Below, piece by piece: positions 1-6,654 of a stretch of DNA of 10,443 bases. The notes under the pieces were generated by a model. It saw nothing but the letters and a program-made list of their open reading frames with translations. It ran no database searches and was not told where the DNA came from. How positions within the stretch are numbered: the stretch's first letter is position 1; each line of letters opens with the position of its first letter. Both the position numbers and the translations under genes were made by a program. The DNA is from HGM04593 sp045578665. Lineage in GTDB: Bacteria > Bacteroidota > Bacteroidia > Bacteroidales > Bacteroidaceae. The stretch is taken from positions 1 through 10,443 of the forward strand of contig JAZNKR010000135.1 in assembly GCA_045578665.1 (NCBI GenBank), written 5' to 3'.

Positions 1-105
1 TTTGTTTTATTTCGGCATCTTATTCATTTTTACTCAGTTGCAACACAAAGGTTGCGCCATCGTAAAAATAAACAATTTACTCAAAATAAACTCAAAAATC
101 GCCTC
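1..105. repeat. Direct repeat, copy 1 (possibly extending left of the window)
   Basis: This stretch recurs at 780-873 in the same orientation. Bases 22-85 match 801-864 without a mismatch, and bases 1-21 differ at only two positions (8 and 19). Copy 1 carries about 11 extra bases near 86-96, which look like a small internal duplication of the ACTCAAAA stretch. The repeat is non-coding and holds a short stem-loop (GCAAC 40-44, GTTGC 51-55). A second homologous block follows at 181-207, but 75 bp of unrelated sequence (106-180) separates it here and not in copy 2. The repeat is probably a dispersed intergenic element of this genome. No transposase is visible. Confidence 0.85.
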
Positions 106-130
106 GAAAGTTGCGGTTAAACGAGCGCAA

Positions 131-146
131 TGTGAACTTGTTCACA
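131..146. promoter_or_regulatory. Perfect 7-2-7 palindrome, possible operator
   Basis: TGTGAAC and GTTCACA flank a two-base centre. The palindrome sits in the 75-bp block present in repeat copy 1 and absent from copy 2. Its shape suits a dimeric regulator site or a small hairpin. It lies downstream of the minus-strand gene at 220-630, so it does not clearly control any gene visible here. Function is unknown. Confidence 0.3.
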
Positions 147-180
147 AATTGCATAGCGAGTGAAAGCAACTTCAATAGCG

Positions 181-207
181 TTAACTAATTTATAGAACCA
201 CCCTTAA
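181..207 (+). repeat. 26-27 bp motif, left inverted copy next to the orphan gene
   Basis: This block is matched in inverted orientation at 642-667, with one mismatch and a one-base gap. It recurs in direct orientation at about 873-899 with a few changes. The copies at 181-207 and 642-667 tightly bracket the small minus-strand gene, lying about 12 bp beyond its stop and 11 bp before its start. They could be terminal inverted repeats of a small element, or a repeat whose mRNA copies pair across the transcript ends. Confidence 0.8.
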
Positions 208-219
208 TTATTTTCTTCT

Positions 220-630
220 CTACAGTTTCTCCATACACTCATCCATAAGCATCACCTCAAAAGATTTCAGCCATCGGGGTGCAGCACCAAAACTGTCGAT
301 TACCACATGACTCCTGTTGCCGACCCTGATGCCGATAACATATTTATAACCATCCCTGACGTCGCCCTGGTAAAGAGGCTCCAAAGAGAAGAACCCGTTC
401 CTGAGCGCATGCCCCACAAGGGAATCGAGCCGACTGTTCGGAATCCACTTTTTGAAGCGCACATTATCCATTCTGTCGCTATACTCATCGAGCATCTTCA
501 CATGGGCATAATCGTTGTCGGCACAACTCTCATAACAGACCTCATAACTCTTCTTCTCCTTCTCGTTATAATAACTCAGGGACAAGGATGTCCCCGTTTC
601 GTTTTTCCGTCTTCCGAATATCTCAAACAT
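220..630 (-). CDS. Hypothetical 136-aa soluble protein in a repeat-flanked cassette
   Basis: I do not recognise this family. The start chosen is the ATG at 630 (MFEIFGRR); a GTG two codons upstream (636) is also possible. The protein is charged and soluble-looking, with no signal peptide or membrane segment. Its last ~60 residues (DGYKYVIGIRVGNRSHVVIDSFGAAPRWLKSFEVML) alternate strand-like stretches and end in an amphipathic helix. This loosely recalls small beta-rich DUF domains (DUF6438-like), which is only an impression. The balanced composition favours a real gene over the 112-aa antisense reading frame. It stands alone, bracketed by inverted motif copies (181-207, 642-667) and then by direct repeats, so it may be an accessory cassette. 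No TAnnTTTG promoter element is visible upstream of it. Confidence 0.6.
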   Translation of the reverse strand: MFEIFGRRKNETGTSLSLSYYNEKEKKSYEVCYESCADNDYAHVKMLDEYSDRMDNVRFKKWIPNSRLDSLVGHALRNGFFSLEPLYQGDVRDGYKYVIGIRVGNRSHVVIDSFGAAPRWLKSFEVMLMDECMEKL

Positions 631-641
631 AAACACCGTCT

Positions 642-667
642 TTAAGGGTAGTTCTATAAATTATTAA
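642..667 (-). repeat. 26-bp motif, right inverted copy next to the orphan gene
   Basis: The reverse complement of this block matches 181-207 at all but one substitution (C/T) and one deleted base. It ends 11 bp before the ATG of the minus-strand gene, so it falls in that gene's leader or promoter. The outward flanks of this copy and of the left copy are not alike. Confidence 0.8.
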
Positions 668-741
668 TCAATATTTCTTTGCAGGGTGCATTCTATTTCG
701 GTCGTTTTTGGATTCTCCGAAGTTCTTTTGCGCTCGTTGGA

Positions 742-761
742 AATAAAAGCAAACTTTTATT
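742..761. repeat. AT-rich stem-loop
   Basis: AATAAAAG (742-749) and CTTTTATT (754-761) form a perfect 8-bp stem around the loop CAAA. It lies between the inverted motif and direct-repeat copy 2. The flanking bases TTGCGCTCGTT (728-738) and TTCACTCGC (760-768) are inverted matches to 120-130 and 156-164 near copy 1. Their order is exchanged, so the two sites share building blocks but are not simple copies. Confidence 0.45.
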
Positions 762-779
762 CACTCGCTTATACGAACA

Positions 780-873
780 TTTGTTTGATTTCGGCATATT
801 ATTCATTTTTACTCAGTTGCAACACAAAGGTTGCGCCATCGTAAAAATAAACAATTTACTCAAAAATCGCCTC
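780..873. repeat. Direct repeat, copy 2
   Basis: This is the second copy of the block at 1-105, offset by 779 bp. It lacks the ~11-bp internal expansion of copy 1 and is joined directly to a third copy of the TAACTAATTTATA motif. The two direct copies enclose the orphan gene cassette and could allow its loss by recombination. Confidence 0.85.
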
Positions 874-899
874 TAACTAATTTATAAAACCACCCTATA
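873..899 (+). repeat. 26-bp motif, third copy
   Basis: This copy has the same orientation as the one at 181-207, with changes at the middle (ATAAAA for ATAGAA) and the end (CCCTATAA for CCCTTAA). It directly abuts direct-repeat copy 2, which suggests that the repeat and the motif form one composite element. Confidence 0.7.
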
Positions 900-911
900 A
901 CAAATATTGGG

Positions 912-942
912 TTGCAGTTCCCGATAATTCTTATTACATTTG
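912..942 (+). promoter_or_regulatory. Bacteroidetes-type promoter of the CBM9-like gene
   Basis: TACATTTG at 935-942 fits the TAnnTTTG -7 element exactly. TTG at 912-914 is the matching -33 element at a 20-base spacing. Transcription should start near 948-950, leaving a short A-rich leader before the ATG at 966. No Shine-Dalgarno site is seen, which is usual in this phylum. Confidence 0.6.
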
Positions 943-965
943 GCAAACAATAAAAAACATTCACC

Positions 966-1610
966 ATGAACAGACTCAAAGTTCCCAAAATCGTACCGTC
1001 GGGCAACGACACAGAAGAGATAAAAAGAATATTTTCAGGAATAGCCGGCAACAGAATATCAAACTGCAACTGGCCCGACCAATTCCCCTACACCCCCGAA
1101 GCATCATTCAAGCTCTTCCACGATGGAGCAAACATATACCTGCAATTCGAAGTAACAGAGAAAGACCTCCACTCCAAAATCACCGAAGACTTCGGAGAGG
1201 TGTGGACCGACCCCTGTGTTGAGATGTTCATCGCCCCCGACTGCGATACATACTACAACTTCGAGTGCACCTGCATAGGCAAAATGCTTGTAGCCTGCCA
1301 TGCCCGCGACAAAGAGACCGAAAAGATGCCGCTCGACAAACTGTCAAAGATAGAGCGCATACCCACCCTCGGCACAGAAAACTTCGAACTGTGCAAAGGC
1401 GAGAACAGCTGGAGCATAATAGAAATCATCCCTGTAACCTCGCTGTTCAACCACAGCATCGACAGTTGGGACGGAAAGAAGATGAGAGCCAACTTCTATA
1501 AATGTGGCGACAACCTGCCCAACCCTCATTTTCTCTCTTGGAACAAGATAGATTTTCCACGCCCCAACTTCCATCTTCCCGAATACTTCGGAGAGATTGA
1601 ATTCGAATAA
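966..1610 (+). CDS. CBM9-like domain protein (carbohydrate-binding family 9-like)
   Basis: This 214-aa protein has no signal peptide or membrane helix and is expected in the cytoplasm. It resembles the single-domain 'carbohydrate-binding family 9-like' proteins common in Bacteroidales. Recognisable stretches are N-W-P near residue 36, V-W-T-D-P-C-V-E at 79-86, Y-Y-N-F-E-C at 96-101, and a C-terminal R-A-N-F-Y-K-C-G-D ... P-H-F-L-S-W ... P-x-F-H-x-P-E-Y-F-G (about 174-211). Related domains occur at the ends of secreted xylanases, but this stand-alone version lacks a catalytic domain and its ligand is unknown. It has its own promoter. Downstream, a 12-bp hairpin separates it from the kinase operon. 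Family assignment is fairly sure; function is not. Confidence 0.82.
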   Translation: MNRLKVPKIVPSGNDTEEIKRIFSGIAGNRISNCNWPDQFPYTPEASFKLFHDGANIYLQFEVTEKDLHSKITEDFGEVWTDPCVEMFIAPDCDTYYNFECTCIGKMLVACHARDKETEKMPLDKLSKIERIPTLGTENFELCKGENSWSIIEIIPVTSLFNHSIDSWDGKKMRANFYKCGDNLPNPHFLSWNKIDFPRPNFHLPEYFGEIEFE

Positions 1611-1631
1611 ACAAACCCATAAACGACCAAT

Positions 1632-1667
1632 TCCAAGAGACTGCATCCCATGATACAGTCTCTTGGA
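1632..1667 (+). terminator. 12-bp hairpin between the CBM9-like gene and the kinase operon
   Basis: A perfect 12-bp stem (1632-1643 with 1656-1667) encloses a 12-base loop and begins 22 bases after the CBM9-like stop codon. It has no U-tract on the plus strand, so it may be a weak terminator, an mRNA 3'-end stabiliser or an attenuator. It overlaps the ATG at 1663, which argues that the kinase starts at 1693 instead. No TAnnTTTG promoter was found between 1540 and 1693. Confidence 0.6.
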
Positions 1668-1692
1668 CATAAAGACATCACACACAAGCACA

Positions 1693-4600
1693 ATGAGACG
1701 TGTACTCAGTATACTGCTGACAGCAATCACAGCCTTAGTCGCATCATGCGGTTATCGCCCTGCCCTACCCGATGAGCAGCAGGCTGAGCTATACGACTGT
1801 CTCAACGAAGCCCGTTTCACGAGCGTCGACTCACTTGCCGCCATCATACGGCAATCCACCCCCGAAGAGCAGAGACTGCTTGCAAACAGCCGCGCATATA
1901 TAGCCTACATGCAGATGGACTACACAAAGTCCCATGCATTATACGACAGCATCATATCCAACACCGACAACGAGATAGAACGACTCGAAGCAATACTCGG
2001 CATAATGCGCATAAGCAGCCGCGCATCGGCAGGCAGAGAATTCTACGACTACCGCGCTAAAGCCATGCGCACAATGAGACATATAGAGAACGAAGCGTTC
2101 AACCTCTCACCATCCCACATATCGAAGTACAACCAGCTTCGCATAGAATACAACATACTCTCAGCCAACCACTATGCCGCGATGGGACTGCACGAGAAGT
2201 TCGGCAACACCGTAGCCAGATTGCAACAACTGCTCCCGCTGGCAAGCGACACAGCTACCATACTCAATGCCGACCTTGTAAATGCATCATCGAGAAGCAA
2301 AAGCCTCCACGAACGTTTCAGGATTCTCTTCAGAGGAGCCACCCGTTCGCGTCTGCAGGGATACGGATGGCTCAACGGGCACTACAAAATGATGCTCGCC
2401 ATAATGCTTCGCGACAAAGCCACAGCCGACTCCATCAGCAAGGTCGCTCCGGCAATGCTTGCCGACATCAACAGCGACAGCCTCCCCCTTTCACGGTTGC
2501 CACAACAGTTGGCAAGAGAAGCATTGGAAGCATTCAACAGCTACGGCGACCGTTACATGACAATAAAAGGACTCGCCATACTTGCATCTTGCCACACATA
2601 TAACGGCGAATACGAAACAGCGCTCAATGTAGCCGCCCACGCAATTGACGAGATAAACCGCTACCACAGCGACTACAACAGCCGCTCAAAAGAGTTGCCG
2701 CTCTACACCCTCCACCAGACAGAAGACAGTCTCGAACTGAAGAGGATGGCGCTGAGCGACATAGCCTGCATACCCGAATGTATGCTTCTCATACGCAACG
2801 AAGCCTCATGCGCATTCGCAGCCCTCGGCAACAAAGAAGCATCAGACATCAACCGCAACAGTTATCTCGACCTGCTGCGAGTAACACGTCAGAACAAAGA
2901 AATAGAAAGCCGCATAGAGAATGCCCGGCACAATGCCGAGCGGATGCAAAGGATAATATCCATCCTCATAACATTGCTGATAATAACAGCCATCCTTACC
3001 ATACACCTTGTAAGCCGCTGGCGCAAAGGCAACAAAGAGTACACAAAAAAACTGCTGTCCCTACAACAGCTCTGTCACGAACTGACCACATTCCCCCTAT
3101 CACGCGGCTTCGCTGACATGGCAGAAGCCACAAACGCATTGGCAACCCTGCTCACAAAGAGCCTCAACAGAATAATCCCCAAAATAACATCTACATCCAT
3201 CACCGACTCACAACAACCCGACTGCGGTCTGAGATTCACCCTCACACCCGAAACCACACTCGCCATCACCACAAGAAAAAAGATAAGCCGCGAAGAGAAA
3301 TCATTCATAGAAATAACTCTCCCCTACATAAAGAGTGCAATATACGAGACGGAGAAACTGCTGAAGATGGGCGACGAGCGTCAGGATATAGAGGAACTGA
3401 ACCGCTCATACACAATAAACCTCATAAAGCACAAACGCGAAAATGCCATCAAACGAGCTTCGCTGACCATAGCGGCAGGTATAAGACCATACATAGACCG
3501 GATGTCGTCCGAACTCAAAAAGTTGGACAGAGACACTACTGCCGACGACCAGCAGAAACAGAGACGGCTCACATATATATCGGAACTTACCGAAATAATA
3601 AACGAACACAACACCATACTCGAACGATGGATAAAGATGCGTCGCGGCGAGCAGGACCTGCACATAGAGAACTTTTCCCTCAAGGAGCTCTTCGACATCA
3701 TGTCGAAGAGTACACAAGAGTTCTCTACCAAAGGCATCGCACTTGTGATAAACGAGAGCAATGCAGTTGTAAAAGCCGACAAAGCGCTGACACTCTTCAT
3801 GATAAACACCCTTGCCGACAATGCCGGCAGATTCACCCCGAGCGGTGGCACTGTAGAACTGTCGGCGGCAGAAGAGGAGCAATATGTCGAAATAGCCGTG
3901 AGCGACACCGGTGCAGGACTCACACCCGAAGAGATACAGAAGATATTGGGAGAGAAGGTCTACGACACAACCACCATAGGAGCCGACGACCGACAGATAG
4001 CCAAGAACAAAAGAGGCGGATTCGGACTGATGAACTGCAAAGGTATCATCGAAAAATACAGAAAGACCGCACCTCTCTTCGCAGTGTGCAGCATGGACAT
4101 AGAGAGCGAAAAGGGCAAAGGCAGCCGCTTCTCATTCCGTCTGCCCAAAGGCATAATACGCATACTGCTTCCGCTGCTCATGCTCCTTCCCGCCTCCGCC
4201 GAAGCCGACAACTACATAACCACACTTGCCGACTCGGTCTACATGTGCAACGTTGCCGAGGAGTATGAAGCCACACTCGAATATGCACAAAGAGCCATCG
4301 ACGCCCTCAACAACTTCTACCTGAACACGGGCGGCGACAGCAGCAGAATCATCACCCTCACAGGCAAAGGCGAGACAGCCGAAATTCTCTGGTGGAAAGA
4401 GAGATTTGCCACCGACCTATACATAGAAGAGGTCTACTACAACATACTCGACATAAGAAACGAGACAGCAATAGCCATGCTTGCCCTGCAACGCTGGGAC
4501 GACTACCACTACAACAACAATGCCTACACCTCGCTCTATCGCCTTGTACACGAAGACAAGGAGCTCGAGAAGCACTTCACCACCATGCACCACATATCCA

Positions 4601-5910
4601 ACATACGCCGGGCAAGTATAATACTGTGTCTCATACTGTTGACACTGCTGACTATAGGTTCACTGCTCTACTACTTCAAGAGCAACATAATAAACAGGAT
4701 AAACATACACACAGCACTTGAAATAAACGACCGTCTGCTCAAAAGCATAAGCGGTAAGCGGTTAAGCGCACAGCAACTCACCCGCCTTTTTGCCGACGAA
4801 CTGCACGACGCGCTCGACCAGACACTGAAAATAAGCAGTGTAAAGATAGCAATAACAGACATTCAGAACAACCGTCTCGCAATATCCGGAACTCCTGCAG
4901 AATCGGACGACGAATATACCCGTATCTATTTGGAAAGAGCATACCGCAAAGCAGAAAAATCAACAATAGACAACGGAAAAACAATAATATTCCCCCTGCT
5001 CGTACCCACCATAGAGGGCACCGTATGCGTCGGAAGCATACTGCTTAGCACCGAGACCACCCTCAGCGTCAAAGAACGCACAATGCTTGAGATTGTCATT
5101 GGATACATAGCATCCGTCAGCAGCCATGCCTCCATCGGCATGGAGCAGGAATACAGCGACTTCGACGACCTCATCGAAGAGAGCAAACGGATAAAACACG
5201 AAGAGAACCTGCTGCACATACAGAACCAGGTCATAGACAATGCCCTGTCGATGATAAAACACGAAACGATATACTATCCCCAACGTATACACAAGCTCGC
5301 ATCGCAGCTCACCACCGGCGATGCCACACCCGACATGCAGAAAGAGACAACTGCCACCATGCGCGAACTCATCGAATACTACCGCTCGATATACGAAGTA
5401 CTCAATGCCTGTGCACGAAGCCGTCTCAAAGACACCGTCTTCTCCCCCACACGCACTTCGTTCGACGAAATAGCCTCCGAAGCAATCGCATATGCCAAGA
5501 GACATGCACGAAAGAACAGGATAGATATTTCTATCGCATTTAAAGAATGCAACCACACTTTCTTCGGCGACAAAGTGCTTGCAATATTCTTGTTCGAATC
5601 GCTGCTTGCCGAACTGCTGACATTCAAGGAAGATGGCACACTGAGCATCGATGCCCGAAAAACCGACAAACAATTGACCGTCGAAATCACCGACCACCGT
5701 CAACAGATGGACGAAAACCGTGCGAAGAGCCTCTTCACACCAACATCAGACAATATAAACAGCGACAATACAACACTATCGGGCAGCGGCTATCTGATTG
5801 CAAAAGAGATAGTACGCATGCACGAAGACTTTATAGGGATCTACGGAGGAAGAATGGAAGCCGAAAGCACCCCGCAAGGTACGGTCATCCGTTTCACCCT
5901 CCCTGCATAA
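1693..5910 (+). CDS. Sensor histidine kinase with tandem-duplicated sensor/kinase halves (DUF5112/DUF5113-like)
   Basis: This is a 1405-aa membrane protein. The ATG at 1693 gives a lipoprotein signal (M-R-R-V-L-S-I-L-L-T ... V-A-S-C, Cys19); the ATG ten codons upstream lies in a hairpin. Order: TPR-like helical periplasmic sensor (~25-415), TM 421-440, GAF-like region, HisKA-like helices (~577-680), HATPase domain (N710, D-T-G-A-G 738-742, G-G-F-G-L 775-779), signal-like hydrophobic segment 820-838, second short sensor, TM 974-995, GAF-like domain, histidine box K-H-E-T-I-Y-Y-P (H1190), and a degenerate HATPase (E1307 at the N-box; D1334 without glycines; G-S-G-Y-L 1364-1368). The predicted topology alternates consistently. 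The second half aligns in order with residues ~303-816. The first half has I593 where His is expected. It presumably phosphorylates the regulator 21 bp downstream. The kinase role is well supported; the signal is unknown. The DUF names are from memory. Confidence 0.85.
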   Translation: MRRVLSILLTAITALVASCGYRPALPDEQQAELYDCLNEARFTSVDSLAAIIRQSTPEEQRLLANSRAYIAYMQMDYTKSHALYDSIISNTDNEIERLEAILGIMRISSRASAGREFYDYRAKAMRTMRHIENEAFNLSPSHISKYNQLRIEYNILSANHYAAMGLHEKFGNTVARLQQLLPLASDTATILNADLVNASSRSKSLHERFRILFRGATRSRLQGYGWLNGHYKMMLAIMLRDKATADSISKVAPAMLADINSDSLPLSRLPQQLAREALEAFNSYGDRYMTIKGLAILASCHTYNGEYETALNVAAHAIDEINRYHSDYNSRSKELPLYTLHQTEDSLELKRMALSDIACIPECMLLIRNEASCAFAALGNKEASDINRNSYLDLLRVTRQNKEIESRIENARHNAERMQRIISILITLLIITAILTIHLVSRWRKGNKEYTKKLLSLQQLCHELTTFPLSRGFADMAEATNALATLLTKSLNRIIPKITSTSITDSQQPDCGLRFTLTPETTLAITTRKKISREEKSFIEITLPYIKSAIYETEKLLKMGDERQDIEELNRSYTINLIKHKRENAIKRASLTIAAGIRPYIDRMSSELKKLDRDTTADDQQKQRRLTYISELTEIINEHNTILERWIKMRRGEQDLHIENFSLKELFDIMSKSTQEFSTKGIALVINESNAVVKADKALTLFMINTLADNAGRFTPSGGTVELSAAEEEQYVEIAVSDTGAGLTPEEIQKILGEKVYDTTTIGADDRQIAKNKRGGFGLMNCKGIIEKYRKTAPLFAVCSMDIESEKGKGSRFSFRLPKGIIRILLPLLMLLPASAEADNYITTLADSVYMCNVAEEYEATLEYAQRAIDALNNFYLNTGGDSSRIITLTGKGETAEILWWKERFATDLYIEEVYYNILDIRNETAIAMLALQRWDDYHYNNNAYTSLYRLVHEDKELEKHFTTMHHISNIRRASIILCLILLTLLTIGSLLYYFKSNIINRINIHTALEINDRLLKSISGKRLSAQQLTRLFADELHDALDQTLKISSVKIAITDIQNNRLAISGTPAESDDEYTRIYLERAYRKAEKSTIDNGKTIIFPLLVPTIEGTVCVGSILLSTETTLSVKERTMLEIVIGYIASVSSHASIGMEQEYSDFDDLIEESKRIKHEENLLHIQNQVIDNALSMIKHETIYYPQRIHKLASQLTTGDATPDMQKETTATMRELIEYYRSIYEVLNACARSRLKDTVFSPTRTSFDEIASEAIAYAKRHARKNRIDISIAFKECNHTFFGDKVLAIFLFESLLAELLTFKEDGTLSIDARKTDKQLTVEITDHRQQMDENRAKSLFTPTSDNINSDNTTLSGSGYLIAKEIVRMHEDFIGIYGGRMEAESTPQGTVIRFTLPA

Positions 5911-5931
5911 ACCGCATAAAACAAGAGAATC

Positions 5932-6654
5932 ATGGAAAAATTCAGTGTAATAATAGTAGAGGACGCAAAGCTCGAACTCAAAGGAACAGAAGAGATATTC
6001 CGCAGCGAAATACCCGAAGCCGAAATCATCGGCACCGCATCGAACGAAAGCGAACTGTGGGAAATAATAGACAAAGGAACAGTTCCGTCACTGCTCCTGC
6101 TCGACTTGGGGTTGGGCGGCTCTACAACCGTCGGAGTAGAAATCTGCTCAAAGATGAAGAAACACTACAAAGATGTAAAAGTACTCATTTTCACCGGCGA
6201 ACTGCTCAACGAAAAGCTGTGGGTGGATGTGTTGGAGGCAGGTGCGGATGGCATAATCCTGAAGACCGGAGAACTGCTGACAAAGCACGATATAGAAAGC
6301 ATAATGTCCGGAAAGCGCAACGTATTCAACCAGCCCATACTCGAAAGAATCGTAGCACGGTTCAAAGAGAGCATAGAGCGCGAATACTCATACCGTCGTG
6401 CTGTGATTGAGTACGACATCGACCAGTACGACGAATGTCTGCTCAAGCACCTCGCCCTCGGATACACCAAAGAGATGATAGCCAACCTGAAAGATATGCC
6501 CTTCAGTGTAAAATCGCTCGAAAAACGACAGACCGACCTCGTATCACGACTCTTCACACCAAGTGAACAGAAAGGCGTCAATGTAACCCGTCTCGTGGTA
6601 CGCGCAATAGAACTGCACCTGATAGATGCAGAAAATCTCGAAGCCGATGAATAA
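5932..6654 (+). CDS. Response regulator, REC domain plus divergent LuxR-like HTH
   Basis: This 240-aa protein has an N-terminal receiver domain with the acidic pair E10/D11, phospho-acceptor D58 (L-L-L-L-D-L), switch T88 and conserved K111. A helical linker (about 117-160) leads to a C-terminal region, 165-232, with the pattern of a LuxR/NarL-type helix-turn-helix: L-L-K-H-L-A-L-G-Y-T-K-E-M-I-A-N-L, then S-V-K-S-L-E-K-R as the likely recognition helix. The HTH is divergent, similar to a Bacteroidetes-specific C-terminal domain that I recall as DUF5932. The gene lies 21 bp after the kinase and overlaps the next gene by 8 bp, so it is surely co-transcribed and is the probable phosphate acceptor from the kinase. 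Target promoters cannot be inferred. Confidence 0.88.
   Translation: MEKFSVIIVEDAKLELKGTEEIFRSEIPEAEIIGTASNESELWEIIDKGTVPSLLLLDLGLGGSTTVGVEICSKMKKHYKDVKVLIFTGELLNEKLWVDVLEAGADGIILKTGELLTKHDIESIMSGKRNVFNQPILERIVARFKESIEREYSYRRAVIEYDIDQYDECLLKHLALGYTKEMIANLKDMPFSVKSLEKRQTDLVSRLFTPSEQKGVNVTRLVVRAIELHLIDAENLEADE

Larger units (their letters stand above)
631..965. other. 335-bp non-coding stretch between the orphan gene and the CBM9-like gene
   Basis: No convincing gene is present. The stretch holds the inverted motif (642-667), an AT-rich stem-loop (742-761), direct-repeat copy 2 with its adjoining motif (780-899), and the promoter of the next gene (912-942). A 65-codon plus-strand reading frame (679-876) runs straight through the repeat and ends inside it. 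I regard it as a product of the repeat sequence. Confidence 0.75.

Noticed and set aside
307..645. 112-codon plus-strand frame opposite the orphan gene
   Set aside because: The antisense frame of 220-630 gives a more protein-like product. The plus frame is rich in Ile, Leu and Thr with no start context, and its end runs into the inverted motif.
679..876. 65-codon plus-strand frame in the repeat region
   Set aside because: It spans the direct repeat and a stem-loop, has no recognisable product, and is probably a by-product of the repeat sequence.
1..965. CRISPR array or insertion sequence
   Set aside because: The repeats are too few, long and irregularly spaced for CRISPR, and no transposase or integrase is encoded in the window.
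1663..1692. Upstream ATG extending the kinase by ten codons
   Set aside because: It lies within the 3' arm of the 1632-1667 hairpin and would place ten polar residues before a well-formed lipoprotein signal.
3627..4268. 213-codon Arg/His-rich plus-strand frame overlapping the kinase
   Set aside because: It is an alternate-frame reading of the kinase gene with very biased Arg/His composition and no motif.
4960..5703. Long minus-strand open frame (247 codons) antisense to the kinase
   Set aside because: It is a by-product of the C/A-rich codon use of the plus-strand kinase gene. The translation is rich in Cys, Phe, Tyr and Val, without any family pattern, while the sense frame shows clear domains.
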